Shown: positions 12,240-24,741 of the stretch, one piece after another
Layout of the letters: the number at the start of each line of letters is the position of its first letter
Numbering within the stretch: position 1 is the first letter of the stretch
Assembly (NCBI GenBank): GCA_022495005.1
Contig: JAGYXB010001022.1
Span: 620,001 to 684,000 of the forward strand
DNA from: Rhyacophila brunnea
Taxonomy: Eukaryota > Arthropoda > Insecta > Trichoptera > Rhyacophilidae
Direction of reading: 5' to 3'
Length of the DNA stretch: 64,000 nucleotides
The notes under the pieces: generated by a model
Seen by the model: the letters and a program-made list of their open reading frames with translations, nothing else
The model's database searches: none
What the model was told of the DNA's origin: nothing
Translations under genes and position numbers: made by a program

Positions 12240-12460
12240 ACCATGTCCGATCCTAATAAGATCATGTTATAGGTCTCTACAGAGTGGAGGTTTGTATCAA
12301 CAGATTTTTGTTTTTACGAGAAATGGATGTAGCCACTTGTTCAACCTATTAAGTCCATACTCTGACTCCAAACACGAAATGAAAAACAATATGCAGATTT
12401 GCCAGAGCCAGGATTCGATCTTCTTCCATGACATTATAAGCCGACAAGTAAGCCGCTCGT
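12240..12460 (-). mobile_element. SINE (copy 3, nearly full length)
   Basis: Minus-strand copy running from ccatgtccgatcctaat through acagagtggaggtttgta and tttacgagaaatgg to the degenerate B-box (ccaggattcgatc) and agtaagccgctcg. Confidence 0.8.
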
Positions 12461-12633
12461 AATGTTCTAATACCGGTTTATCGCACAGACACAGTATTCA
12501 AAAGGGTGCCTCCAAACTTGTCAGTGCCACAGACCACAGACCACATACTTCAAACTCCCACTGTTTTGAGAGTAGGTTTCATGGAATGGTCTAATTATCA
12601 GATTTCGATGTCAATTTAACGATATCTGCGCAT

Positions 12634-12905
12634 CTATTCTATACACAAAAGTCTGCTTTCGGACGCTACGGCAGCTAAATAGGGTAGGAAAGTATCGAAA
12701 TATTAACACTTAGGTATTGTAACAATTATGTACACTAAGTTAGCCGTCTAAACAGTCAAAACTGACTATCTCGTTCTGAAATTTATCATAGCCAAGAGAT
12801 GTGCTGTTAAAACATAATATTTATTGTAACAATTACAACTAACGTATTGTAATTGTTAGAATAAGTGCTAATATTTTGATACTTTCCTACCCTATAGGTA
12901 TAGCT
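12634..12905. repeat. Hairpin MITE, diverged copy 3
   Basis: Shares attgtaacaattac, gagatgtgctgttaaaa, gtgctaatattttgatac and ctaccctata with the hairpin MITEs at 2488 and 30287. Its arms are degraded. Confidence 0.65.
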
Positions 12906-13447
12906 GTTTAAGCGGCTGAAAGTAGTCTTGTGTATAGGATGGAATGATGCGCTGGTGTATTTGTATGGTTAAGATAAGTTGGTAGGTATTCAACGAATTT
13001 TCAGACAATTTGAAACTAAAAATGAAAGGGGGTGACATTATAAATTTGCTTAAGGGCGGCACTTTGTCTAGGGACGTCATAGGGTAAGTCAGAACGCGCG
13101 GGAAAATCGTTTTAATTCCATTGCATAGTTTCATTATTATAGAAGAGAAATTATGTTTATTCATAATAATATAATCCAATCGTTGTATGGTCTCTTATTT
13201 AATTCTGATCCGACGCATGCGCAGTTGATGGAGGCATTCACAATATATGGATCGATAGCTGTCACTTCGCCATATATGAATTCCTTCATATAAACATCCT
13301 CTTTCGCATATAAACTATAAACATTGTAGTATAAGACATTTATAGTAGACGATTTCGTACTGCAATTGCGTCATTTTTCTCTATGGGAAATGCAGATAAA
13401 TTTTAGGTTAGGGTGGATATTGTGAATAGATATCCGGAAATACCTAA
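12906..13447. other. No feature recognised
   Basis: Contains a short repeated catatatgaa/catataaac cluster near 13270-13315; otherwise nothing supported. Confidence 0.35.
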
Positions 13448-13755
13448 TAGCACCTGTACACGTGCATGGGTTTACTTGCACCAATAGTATTTATTTTAAA
13501 CTATCGCGATAATAATTGTTTACATGTAAAAGTACTGATGTCTCTTCAATCTCATTCTTTAAGCGTAAGCGAGACGCTATGGTTTCATCGTATGGTTCTA
13601 TTTGACAGATTCAGACAGGTTCGTAGATAAATGGTAGACCTCAAAATATTCTGTGCAGTGTAGTTCGCATTCCGTGTTTACAAGTGCATTTTCTTGTTAT
13701 GGCTGCGATAATACGCACTGTCTGCAGTAAATCCATACACGTGTAAACGGGGTAT
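13448..13755. mobile_element. Cacgtg-end MITE, copy 2 (both ends)
   Basis: Left gtacacgtgcatgggtttact and right agtaaatccatacacgtgta form an inverted repeat about 20 bp long. Internal blocks are shared with 1589-1960. Confidence 0.7.
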
Positions 13756-13982
13756 AATATTGCATCATTTCCTGCTCTTAGAAGACATGCCGTAAAACAA
13801 CATTCTGACGTTTTTAAATCTTTTTCTTATATTTTCAGTCCTTGACGTAACTGTTCTAAATACTATTTCCATGATGCCACTGAACTGACAAGGAGTTCTT
13901 CTTTTACCAGCACTCCGACGTCCTTCGTTGTAGAACGATTTGTCTATTAATCCAATGCACATACGTCTACGTGTGTACATCC

Positions 13983-14378
13983 CATGGCCCCCACATCTAG
14001 AAGCGGGCCCCCAGGCCAGGATCTTGGGCGGGCCCCCCTACATATCGCTATGGTTAAAGGCAGTCTGACACTCTACAGTGTTGTATTTCAAATGGTGTTC
14101 GAGGTGAAATAAAATACAGTGTATTTTTAGCTATTTTTTAACACATCGAATTTTGGGGTTGTCGAGTATCACTCAACACGTCATAACAACCATATATTTT
14201 AAAATGGTAATAACTCCGAAGTAAAATAGCGCCGCGGGCGACTTTTTTACTATTACAGCAAATTTAAGATGTGTGTTTATTTCATTTATCTGGTCGACCC
14301 GTGACGCTGGCCTCCACCCTAAGCCCGGGCCCCTAGGCTAGAGCTCTGTCAGCCCCCCCCCCCCTTGTGGGGGCCATG
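13983..14378. mobile_element. GGCCCC-rich hAT-like MITE, copy 2
   Basis: Inverted ends catggcccccacat and ttgtgggggccatg. The 8-bp direct repeat gtacatcc is on both flanks. Inner arms carry gcgggcccccaggcc and gcccgggcccctaggc. A run of 12 C's at 14353-14364 is notable. Confidence 0.88.
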
Positions 14379-15580
14379 GTACATCCTGTAAATATCGACG
14401 AGCCCCAGGGCTTTTTAAAGTCTTAAAGGTGATACGTGCTGTCTATACATTATATTAAACAAAGGAAAAGAAAATGAAATATAAATGGGTATAGTTCAAC
14501 CCAAGCAGCCTCTCATCACGCTGAGAGTGGTGAGGCGACGTTGAACCTTACCATGATACGTGCTGCGGAGTGCGGATACCAGAAGAGAACTTCAACCTTG
14601 TTTGCCTATTCTTCAAGCCAACCTGGAAGGACGTAAAATACTATCCTCAGATTGTATACGGCGGAGCTACGGAATACCGGTATGACTAGCCTTTTTGGAG
14701 GTGCCGTATGGTGACCATATGCTCCAGTTAACAACACCGTTTCAACAAAAGGTCCGTTGTTGAGCTTTTCGCAGTGGACTGTAATTATTTTGAGGGATGA
14801 TGAGGAGTTAGGATCTAGAGGTGGGGGCGATTAAACAGAATGCCAGACACTGACCTTTATGATGATGAGGGCTGGTGCGCACTGGCACTGGTCACAGGTC
14901 ATACACACACGCACTAGTTTGTTTTGGGCCACCCTGTTCGCAGCACTTGATACACAGATGGGTGATGATATATTATGTATGAATGTCTTTTGAGTCACTC
15001 CTGAATCAGTCTGTATTTTCAATTGAGTTGCTAGCCACGGTAAGCTATCAGAAGCCCGCTCGCGTCGGCTGGATCATAGTAACTGAATGTCACCTTGCAA
15101 CACGGTCTCTCATGACCCGCAATTGCTCATTGATTGTCTGGTGGCAATAACACTGGGGATTAGGAGGTGGGTGAGGAGATAAGGAATGGAACTGGAATAT
15201 AAATTGCCCAACCAGTCCGTAAAGTCAAAAGATCCACGAAGTGCCAATTCAAAGTACGAGGAGGCCCCGTGCGCCGACTGACTTCTAGCCACATTACTGA
15301 AGTAACAAAAACAATCAATATAACATTTACAATGTTTGTTTTATTGTATTTTCTACGATTTTACTACAGGTTTTGAAGCCTCTTTGGATGCAGCCACTGA
15401 GTGTGAAAATACACTAATAAAATTTAATAATAATTATAATGTTTTTTTACGTTTAAAAGCCTTGCATTGTGAGAAATGCGCATCTGTTGATCATCATTTT
15501 GGAACTTTCTGACGAAGCGAGTGCCTCCTACGTTTCAAGGAAAACCACCGTTGAATATAAGTATAGGTAAATCATTCTAC
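14379..15580. other. Unclassified, moderately GC-rich stretch
   Basis: From about 14480 to 15300 the sequence is less AT-rich than its neighbours and looks like decayed transposon or retroelement sequence, but no domain or terminal structure was recognised on either strand. Confidence 0.3.
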
Positions 15581-15952
15581 CAGCGCACGAAATGGAAGAT
15601 TTTACCAACCGGAACGCTCGATAATTTCCCGAAACTACATATTTACGTAGTAGTTGTATGTATTGTATGGAAATACACCTGCCAAGATCAGATGGTCAAG
15701 CGGAGTACCTTTCTTTAAACATGTGGCATGCAAGTTTAGGGCATAACGTTGTCGGCGCCCGTAGACGATTTTTTTTTTTCTACTATGATTCCGACAAGTT
15801 TCGTATGAACTTTAAAACATATATAGAAAGTAAATTAATTTTATTAATTCACGAATGCATTATTTAATTTTTCCACGATACGGAGCGATAATTTCGGGGA
15901 TTTTACGAACAGGAGCTGCGCTCCGGTGCGTTCCGGTCCATTTCGAGCGCTG
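15581..15952. mobile_element. cgaaatgg hAT-like MITE, copy 2
   Basis: Left cagcgcacgaaatggaagat and right gttccggtccatttcgagcg form the ends, with gctccggtgcg just inside. Flanks share attctac, a 7-of-8 target duplication. Same family as 21526-21761. Confidence 0.7.
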
Positions 15953-16319
15953 ATTCTACAGTGGCATCATGAGCGATTCGCATGTATATTAGTAGTGTTC
16001 GCTACAATGTCTATTTCAATGCTAGCATTCATTACCAATACAACTGCGAGTAGGTTTTGCCATACCTATTAATGGTGCCACTGTAAAGTAAAGATTGACA
16101 TTTATGAATAAGATATTTTCCCTACATGTATACTTCTTTGGTAAACTGAGCCACCGTGAGGTGTCGTACCGAAAATATATAGTTATGTAGCATTGATATT
16201 AAAAACTAGAGCGTTGTTCGTGGAGCATTGCAGACATTAATGTTCCAATTTTATTAGATTTAATAAGAACATTAATTTGATATTGATTATTATCAAATAT
16301 CTGATTTTTGTTAGATAAG

Positions 16320-16560
16320 TCATCATCATCATCAGGGGCGCGACAACCCGGTGTGGGCCCTGGCCTCCTCCAACAGCTCCCACCACCTGTCCCTATCCAG
16401 TGTGGCCGCTTTCCAATTTGGTACCCCCAGAATACGGCAGTCACTGGCAGCTCCATCTAACCAGCGAATCTTTGGCCTCCCTCTTCTTCTACGTCCTATT
16501 GGATTGCTGGACATCACTCTCTTTGCCGGTGCATTGTCATTCATACGGTGCACATGACCT
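16320..16560 (-). pseudogene. Non-LTR retrotransposon 3' tail fragment
   Basis: The minus strand reads VMSSNPIGRRRRGRPKIRWL, then VPNWKAATLDRDRWWELLEE and ARAHTGL. This is the typical C-terminal tail of insect non-LTR polyproteins (GRPK-RW--D, DR-RW---EEA--H-GL). It ends in a (gat)n run at 16319-16333, as these elements often do. 5'-truncated. Confidence 0.8.
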
Positions 16561-16897
16561 AGCTAGTTAGAAAAGTACGACTTTATAATTACGAAGACCT
16601 ACCAGAATTTTATATAAAGTATACGATATGATTGTATTTCTAATTTACTTGCCTACCTATTTTATTCTGTCATTCATTCATATTCCCGTTGTTTTTATTA
16701 CGTATTTTTATTTACCTATTTTATTTAGTCATGAATTTGATCTCAATGCTATATGGCCAACATATTAGGTACAATTCAGGACACGAAGAATATGGACACC
16801 ACACGGTTCCTTTAAGAATATGTATATACTTATCGCGTTTTGCGTCCTCCCAGGTAATGATAACAGAACATCCCGAAATATGAGCTACGCTATTAAT

Positions 16898-17573
16898 CAG
16901 CACTCTAAATGGAAAATCTTACGAACCGGAGCGCCCAATATATTTATCTAATTTTATTACTTAAATAAGTATGTTTAATTTTTTGTTATATGGCTTTTCT
17001 AGCCTCACATCGTCAAATTAATATTTCCACGAGAACGGTGCAATAGTCTATGGTAGCGATGGCAAATACGTGGCACGCTGCACCAAAAAAAAAATCATTT
17101 TATTTTTTAATATTCGAAACGTTTATAGCGGAAAATATAAAATCAAATCGATATCATGTTGATGTAGGTATATGCATATTGTGGCAACACTGGACAGTTG
17201 ATGCTCTATATTGAATAGTGTACATTCAAAGACTAGACATAGGTTGACAAATGAAGATGCAGCAGCATGTATTAATTTGTAATCAACGACATATTATCAG
17301 CCTGATATAAAAAGTCTCGCAAAACGAAAAACCTCAAACAAAAATTAGTGTGTTAACAATATATTTACCAATGTACCATGTAACCATTTTTTTTATATTC
17401 AATAAATATTATTTAGATTATATTATATTATCATGTGTATACTTAAAAAGGAATGGCACGCGCCACGAATTAAAAAAAATCGGCTTATTTTGGCACGCCG
17501 ATCAAATCCTATTTGCCATACCTGGTCTGAACCGAAGCTGCGCTCCGGTGCGCTCCGGTCATTTCGAGCCCTA
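16898..17573. mobile_element. cgaaatgg hAT-like MITE, copy 3 (long)
   Basis: Left cagcactctaaatgg, then cttacgaaccggagcg; right gctgcgctccggtgcgctcc, then catttcgagccct. The middle is longer than in the other copies and has no reading frame. No clear target duplication. Confidence 0.6.
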
Positions 17574-17910
17574 CCTACCAATAATATGTTAATTGTAAAT
17601 AATTGTTTAAAATAAAATACACACAAACTATACATATACATGATGCCAATAATAATATGGCATACTATTAAATTACATTAAAACGTGACACCCCTTCTGT
17701 TAAGGGTGCAAAATTACATAAACAAAGTTCACCCGCCCACTCTTTGCAAAATATATGAAGTTTATAATCAGTAACGGCGATGTTGGTATAAACTTTGTTC
17801 AAATCTAAAATGGATTTACACAGCTTTTGTAAAGTTAACTTTCTATTATTTATATTTTATACTTGAGTAAATCCACAGTTCCTGAAATAACTTTGTGCAA
17901 GATATTAATA

Positions 17911-18447
17911 TATAAAGTTCCGTTTAGGTACATGATTCACTTTTGACGATCATCGCGGAGGAATCATCCCCAGTGACCCGTGTAAACGAACATTCATCAA
18001 CGAATCATCGAAAGTGATCATCCGGAATCAAAAGTAAATGATGTTCAACTGGTTCTAGACTTTGATCATTTTGTGTGCACTGCGGATGATTCCAAAAGTC
18101 TTTCGCATGCGCACTGCGCCCCTGAGTACTGTCATCATATTCGCATATTCCCATGATATTACGTCACATTACCCATGTATATTAGTTTATTAGTCTATGG
18201 CTTTATCCATCAACAACTTTTTTTCCGATTCCTCTTTCTCTCGATGAAATTTCTGCATTAATATAACAATCACAAATTGTTTGAATTCCAACCTGCAGCG
18301 TATTTCACTTGACACCATTTTGGATGAATTGTGTATTTCACTTTCAGTGACACGTGTAAACAAAAAATGAACGCCTGCATTCAATTCACTGCGGATGATC
18401 ATCCGCGTTGATCATCCGCAGTTACTCGTCTAAATGAGCCTTTATAC
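17911..18447. mobile_element. MITE with reiterated gatcatccg motif
   Basis: Approximately inverted ends (tataaagttccgtttagg and tctaaatgagcctttata). Copies of gatcatccgc or its complement lie near both ends (17947-18025, 18393-18420), along with gtgacccgtgtaaacgaa and gtgacacgtgtaaacaaa. No reading frame. Confidence 0.6.
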
Positions 18448-19040
18448 CTGGATGATTTAACCGTCTGAGTCTAGATGGCTTGGTTCCATCCCTTATGGTA
18501 TCCAGCGGTACTTAGGGCGTGCGTCAATGAAAAATTGGCGAAATTCTTGATTTGATCCATCCAACTGTCAGGAGCTCAGCCTTCTTCTCTCCTACCTTCG
18601 ACCGTGGCCTATACTGATGATGCGCTCCTTCTTGTGGGGGCGTTCATTCAGGGAGGACTCGAACGCATAGCTACGGACACGTTGGGTAGAACACTCGAAT
18701 GGGGCATACTGAACAGGCAAGAATTCACTCCTGGTAAAGCTGGAGCTCTCCATCTAAAGGTAACTCCAGGGTTAATATTCGCGGAAGGGCACGCACCCAC
18801 AATTCGTATGTGGCTGGTACGTTTCTCGAAGTACCTTGGTATAATTCTTGACGATAAGTTGTTTTATTGAACATACCAAGAAGGCTGCTTCGAAGGCTAA
18901 CATATTCTATCAGAAGATTGTCATAATGGCGGCTAAAAATTGAAGACTTAGTGCTAGTGCCCTTAAGGTCGCATTATGGCGCTCCATTTATGGGAATTGC
19001 CAGTTACGCCTTCAGAGTATGGTACCTTAGCATAACATCG
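18448..19040 (+). pseudogene. R1-like non-LTR retrotransposon RT fragment
   Basis: The reading from about 18601 gives AYTDDALLLVGAF, a reverse-transcriptase catalytic box with Thr for the usual Ala in YADD. It continues with LGRTLEWGILNRQEFTPGK, then RFSKYLGIILDDKL, as in R1-clade elements. A frame change near 18866 leads to HTKKAASKANIFYQK. Truncated at both ends and inactive. Confidence 0.8.
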
Positions 19041-19042
19041 TT

Positions 19043-19470
19043 ATCTAAAGTAAGGGTAGTCAACCTTTTTATACCTACCGCCCACTTTTGTATCTCTGTT
19101 AGTAGTAAAATTTTCTAACCGCCCACCGGTTCCACAGTAACGGTGATTTATAATGTAGGAAAGTAGGTAACTTATAAAATTTATAAAGCAGAATTACAGC
19201 AAGTTAAAGCATATAATAATAATTACTTACCAAATACTTTATGTCAGACTTTCGCTAAGTTTGGCAGAATAGATCTTTATAAAACAACTTACTGTAGTTA
19301 ACTCTATCCTTTTATTTATACTTTGCATACATAGAAGCATGAAGTCTGATGAAATTACATTTAATTAAGTAATTAAACAATTATTAATGAAATTTAAATT
19401 GTCTAAAAGGAATTTTATGAAAACATTATGAAAATGTTTTTAAAACCCCTACCGCCCACCATGAAAGTTA
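19043..19470. mobile_element. Probable hAT-like non-autonomous element
   Basis: Left taagggtagtcaacctttt, then taccgcccactttt; right aaaacccctaccgcccacca. These resemble hAT ends of the gtggtcaacctttt type, but no target duplication was seen and the boundaries are approximate. Confidence 0.4.
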
Positions 19471-19839
19471 GAACGCGACTCTCGCCGTTTGGTATTACTA
19501 AATACACATAACTGATGGACCACGAATAAAAAGGTAGGTAGGTAGGTAATAATACAAAAAATAAGAAGAAAATAGTCCCACGCAGTTTTCAACATAAATA
19601 ACTCAATTAACGAAGAATTAACAAAAAACTTTGTTTTAAAACCATTATAATGAAGTTCTAACACGTATACTGTCGTAAACGTTAAATAAATTACTTAATT
19701 AGTAAAAAGGCTGTATATACCTATTCAAAAATTATAATTAAGTATATAGAAAAAAAATAATACTATTAACACTATAATACGCCTAGAGGCCCAATGACTG
19801 TAGTGTAGTTTAACAGTTAGTAGTGTATTTAGTAATATA

Positions 19840-20031
19840 AGTAAAGCTCGCAGAAGGGACAATCGTTGGACAAATTTAATCATCCAGTGGTATCCAAGAG
19901 GTACAAAATGTCCTAGAGGCCGTAGTTCTGCGGAAGTACGTGGCAACGCAACGTACACGACCAAGAGAAGTGGAATCAGCTTGGAGAGGCCTTCATCCAG
20001 TAGTGGATAGATTCAGGCTGATGATGATGAA
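19840..20031 (+). pseudogene. RTE-like retrotransposon 3' tail fragment
   Basis: Carries RRDNRWTNLIIQWYPRGTK, partly deleted, and an end (ggccttcatccagtagtgga, then caggctgatgatgatga) shared with 32284-32535 and 21059-21500. Terminates in (gat)n. Confidence 0.75.
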
Positions 20032-20054
20032 GTGAAACATTCACAAACACCCAA

Positions 20055-20165
20055 CTTTTAAGAAAATCACTTACATATACTGTGTCCTCACCAGTAATCG
20101 AGCCCGGAGCTCCCGGATGGAAGGCCAGCGCCTTATGCAATACACCACGAGAAACATAGGATAAA
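20055..20165 (-). mobile_element. Second SINE type, tRNA-like fragment
   Basis: The minus strand has gcataaggcgctggccttcc followed by gggctcgattactgg, a B-box-like block. This suggests a tRNA-derived SINE unrelated to the main family. Confidence 0.45.
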
Positions 20166-20389
20166 TGTAGGTATACGTGACAAACTTAATATCTTAAATA
20201 TAATTAATGTAGTTGGTCGGTTTTCCTTGTTTGTAACCATCGTTTATAATACCTACTACATTCGAATTAATGAAATCGATCAATACTTTCAATAATTCGC
20301 AATAAAATCGTAACGCAGAATCAAAGACAGCAATCAAAACAATACATACATAACAAATGGGTATTTTTGAATCTCATTATCGAGTTATG

Positions 20390-20650
20390 TATAGCAATAA
20401 TATTTTTCCCGCGCTTTCCCGCGAAGGCTGTATCGCACGTAAGCGCGGAGCGGGGGGGTCGTAAAAACGGCGGAGTGGGGAGGGCGGTGTCCTCTCTTAG
20501 TACAGGTGAAGGTCATAAGCCCTCTCTGCCAGCGAATGGGGAGCAAAGGGGAAGCGCGGGCAAGTTGTGTCAAGGGGAAACGGGTACGCGTGGAGTATTT
20601 CCGTTTGTTTTACACGGAGTTGGAAATTTCGCTCGAAACATAGCGTGGGA
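20390..20650. other. GC-rich island of unknown origin
   Basis: About 260 bp with long G-rich runs, very unlike its AT-rich surroundings. It is open on both strands by composition. It may be a fragment of a GC-rich retroelement; no domain recognised. Confidence 0.4.
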
Positions 20651-21058
20651 TCAAAAGCATAGCTATATATATTTATAGGTAATAGTATACCTACTTTATT
20701 ATTAATACTTATATATTTATACTTTAGGAAATTAAATGAACTAGGTTTGTTTATTGCTATTTTAATTTGTGTGTTTACTTATACAGTGACCTCCCACGAT
20801 CCCTGAAGCGTAAACTGTTTTTCCAGGGCTAGACTGGGAACCGAGTGCGAAATATGGTCACATGACGTACTGTGTACGAATACATTATAAGCCGAAATCA
20901 TTTGTACCCATTACAAATGACAGGTCAAGAAGAACAAATAATTAAATACATTTTAATTTTGCCGAGCAGTAATTCGTAGGGATTTTAAAAACAAGTGTCA
21001 TTTATTTGAGATGCGACGTTTATTTCAAGATCCAATTAGATTCAAATAAAAAATGATA

Positions 21059-21800
21059 TCATCATCATCAGCCTGAATCTATCCACTGCTGGATGAAGGC
21101 CTCTTCAAGCTGCTTCCACTTCTCTCGGTCCTGTGCATTGCGTTGCCACGTACTTCCGCAGAACTTTATCATTTCATCGATCCAGTGGCCTCAAGGTCCT
21201 ACCTTGCGGACGTTTTGTACTTCTTGGATACCACTGGATGACTAGATTTGTCCAACGATTGTCTCTTCTTCGAGCTATGTGTCCAACCCATCTCCATTTA
21301 AGGCTTTTAATAAACTCTATTACATCGCAAGCCCTTGTCTGCTTCCTTATCCACTCATTCCTCTTTTTGTCCTTTCGCGTTATGCCCAGCATGCACGTCT
21401 CCATACCACGTTGTGCTACTCTTAAGTTTCTGGATCTCTCTTTTACTTAGGGTCCATGTTCCACACACGCATAAGTGATCACGGGAAGCACACACTGGTT
21501 GAACACTTTGCGCTTTAGGCACAGTCAGCGCTCGAAATGGAATATTTTACGAACCGGAGCGCTCGATATGTTACGAAAATATTAACATAGTTATCTAATT
21601 GAATATCTATTTTATAAAAATAAGAGAGTTAGATTTTTACATTATATGGCAAATCTAGTCCAGACGGTCAAATTAATATATCTACGAGACAGAGCGATAA
21701 CTTTGTAGATTTTACAAACCGGAACGGCGCTCCGGTGCGTTCCGGTCCATTTCGAGCCCTGGGCACAGTGGAAGTTCACTTTTCAAGATGATACACTTAT
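21059..21800 (-). pseudogene. RTE-like retrotransposon 3' tail, split by a MITE
   Basis: The minus strand reads CLKRKVFNQCVLPV before the MITE insertion, then METCMLGITRKDKKRNEWIR, SLKWRWVGHIARRRDNRWTN and LVIQWYPR. It ends at the (atc)n run at 21060. Typical 3' end of an RTE-like element. Interrupted by 21526-21761. Confidence 0.85.
21526..21761. mobile_element. cgaaatgg hAT-like MITE, intact copy
   Basis: 236 bp. Ends are cagcgctcgaaatgg and ccatttcgagccctg, with accggagcgct and ggcgctccggtgcg just inside. The 8-bp duplication ggcacagt lies on both sides. It interrupts the RTE-like reading frame cleanly, so both boundaries are certain. Confidence 0.92.
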
Positions 21801-22143
21801 TAGATACGAGTATTACTTATTAGAAAATGATATAGGTACTTATTAGATATTCAAAATCAATAAATTGTTTTGTAAATACCCACCGGATGTGTTCAAAATT
21901 ATTTAAGGATGGTAAAGTATGTTTACCGAAATTAATAATAAAATTGTACTAGCTGCAAGTCATTTCGCATTGCGTCGTCAGTTGTACCAAATTTCATACT
22001 GTTATTCGCAAAAATCGAAGACTAGGTAGTCAACACAAATTTAGATTCACTTCCGTTAATTTAATAATTTTATTTTCACGTACGATTGATGTTAACAAGA
22101 TACCTAACCCCTGAAATTTGAACGTGTTTATAACTATCATCAG

Positions 22144-22517
22144 TCATCACCCCCACATCCTGAAGCGGGCCTCTAGCCCAGGATCTTTGTCGGCCCCCCT
22201 ACCTATCGCTAGGGTTAAAAACATATGCTCTACACTTAGGTACAGAAACGTTTCCAAAATGGTGTTCCAGATAAAATTAAAGGTATTTTTAACGATTTTT
22301 GTGTTTTTCAATAAATCCACTTGAGTTATGACGTTTTATGACGTTATCGATGCACAATAATCAAAAGTTGCTTCACACAATCACATATTTTAAAAAATTT
22401 TACTATTAGAGCAAATTGATGTGTATTTATCTCACTTATAAGGTAGATGCGCCACGCGGGGACCCCCCAGATCCCGGACCTCTAGGCTAGAGCCCAGTCA
22501 GCCTTGTGGAGGCCATG
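22144..22517. mobile_element. GGCCCC-rich hAT-like MITE, copy 3
   Basis: Left cacccccacatcctgaagc, right ccttgtggaggccatg, with tcccggacctctaggc inside. Target duplication not visible. Confidence 0.75.
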
Positions 22518-23130
22518 CCTAATACGTCTAAATAGGTCAATGATATTGGCTATGAACAAAAATGTTTATAGCCACCATTTTTCAAATGCCAGCGTACAGA
22601 AATTAGTTTTTACATGGCTACCAATAATATTGGAACACACTAAAAATGTTATATTAGAAATACAAAAAACTTCATATTAAGACTCCCTCACTAAATATAG
22701 TAAATAGTACTAGGTAAATATAATTTTCCAATGTTGCCACTACAATGGTAGATAAATTTTATTAATATTGATTATATATGACTTAAATTAAATGGCTACG
22801 TGCTAAAATTGCTGACAGCTGTTTAAAATAATAATCCCTCCTCTGGAATTATTACTCTTGCTAAGTATTGATTTTATGTCGACTCAAGTCAACATTTCCG
22901 ACTGATACGACGGCTACCCGAATTGACTATTATTTGCTTCCGAATTAATTGCAATGCGGAATATAGGCCGCTATTATAGCTTGTTTACTCTGAATCTGTG
23001 TGGGAAAACGGAACGGAAAAGGGAGATAAGTCTTAAAGTCTAAACTTATCTTCCATGATCAGTGTTTTTTTACTATAGCGGCACACTTGTGCCTCCCATG
23101 GCACACCAAGCATCGATGTGATAATAATTT
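22518..23130. other. No feature recognised
   Basis: AT-rich. Contains one copy of the ggaaaagggagataagtc motif at 23015-23032 (see the motif family). Confidence 0.4.
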
Positions 23131-23375
23131 GATATGACCAAAGATACTGATCAGTTGATCGAACTTGTCTTCAAAGGTGCTCTGTCGGTATTCGGGGAGA
23201 GGGATGTTTCCTGCCCCACTCCTCTCGGTATTCTACGACACGGCTACTATAAGATCCACGGCTCTCACGAATTGATGCAATCATCTGGGGCATCGAATGT
23301 TTTCTTTGATATGCTGACACGGCATGTCGCATATTTGATAATCACGTGTGAAGCGACGTAATGCATGTTCATAGT

Positions 23376-23719
23376 TAGGCTCGTTTCAGACGGGACACCG
23401 GTGTCGCGCTCGTATATGATAAGGAGGCCTTTGTATTCGAATAAATGGGCCTTTGTATTATGTTTATGAACGCCCAGAGCTAGTGAGTCAACGCATAATT
23501 TCGCGATATAAATTAGAACATAAAACTGGCTGCGGTCATAAAAACATGTGTATCGGCGGCTTGAGGATGTAGCGGCCGACGGAAAAGTGTACCATACACG
23601 CTTTGACTCATTAGCTCGGGGCGTTCATAAACATAATACAAAGGCCCATTTATTCGAATACAAAGGCGTCCTATATTAATACGAGCGCGACACCAGTGTC
23701 CCGTTAGAAACGGGCCTTA
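23376..23719. mobile_element. Hairpin MITE with aggctcgtttc ends
   Basis: Imperfect palindrome of about 340 bp. Left ggctcgtttcagacgggac, caccggtgtcgcgctcgta and aatgggcctttgtattatg return inverted at the right as cataatacaaaggcccat, cgagcgcgacac and gaaacgggcc. The loop carries cggcggcttgaggatgtagc. Confidence 0.85.
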
Positions 23720-24104
23720 GTCTCAAAGTGCGGAGTGTTGGAGTATGGGGTATGTACCCTAAAAAAGCGGGGATTCGCGAGGTAAATTCGGAAGTCAGTG
23801 ACATCTGTTAGATTTAGTTAACCACACCCCATCCCGTTAATTATGGATAATTTTTCGAAACGGAGACACATTTTTCTGTGTACACGCCTGCTCGGTAGAT
23901 AACTTGATGCATTCTTTTCCTGATAAATGTAAGGATTTCAAATACATGTCTAAAACATTAAACTCGTTGCATTAAACTACTTATTAATACAAATGTAGTG
24001 AACCTGTCAATCATTATAAATCATGGGTATGGGATCTTAGAAGGTTTGGTGCTGTTAGTGTATAGGGAAATTTGTCAACACACTGAGAGGGAACTCGCGG
24101 CACA

Positions 24105-24597
24105 CCAATGTTGCCAACCGTACTATAGTTATAATATTTGTACTATAATTTTGGTCTGCGTACTATGCACGATAGAAAATAGGTACCTATGGTACGCCTA
24201 AAATACTATTATTTTGAATACCGGAAAAAATATGTAAAAAGTACTAAAATTTCGATATTTTCGTTCGATAAATTGGTGCAAAGTACTATAATTTCGTAAT
24301 ATACATAAGAAGATTTGGAGAACTTGGAAAAAGAATGCTCGAAAAACGTAAAAAAATCCCTTGACTTTGGTTTAAAATGAAATTTCTTGAATTCTTCGGT
24401 AAGCATTTTTGGTCGGAAGAGGTACCTAAATAAAAAGGGGTCTCAGACTTTCTCAAATTCTCCGTTATTTTTTTCTGAGAAACAAAAAACCTATAGATTT
24501 TCAACAGATGACATTGCGTATTATAATTATGTTTTCCCCAAATACTATAATTTTGGAGGCTCAGTACTATAATTCCACTTTGAAACGATGGCAGCAC
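24105..24597. mobile_element. Element with reiterated agtactataatttcg motif
   Basis: The motif gtactataattt or a close variant occurs at about 24120, 24138, 24162, 24204, 24241, 24280, 24540 and 24562, clustered at the two ends of a 490-bp stretch between tgttgccaacc and ggcagcactgg. No reading frame. Likely non-autonomous DNA element. Confidence 0.55.
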
Positions 24598-24741
24598 TGG
24601 CCGAGGCCCACCGTTTGAAATAATAAAATAAATCAGTGTGATTTTTTATTGACATAATCTTTTTGATTCATGTCTCTCTATGATTGTTATTATCTCTCAT
24701 CGGTTCAATTAACAGTCATTCATTCTTTAAATGACGTCAAG

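Noticed and set aside
14811..15300. Possible cellular exon on either strand in a less AT-rich region
   Set aside because: No family motif and no consistent phase between candidate splice sites.
23134..23361. 75-residue frame MTKDTDQLIELVFKGALSVF... as a gene
   Set aside because: No recognisable domain, no splice sites in phase and no neighbours; probably a retroelement scrap, but too uncertain to annotate.
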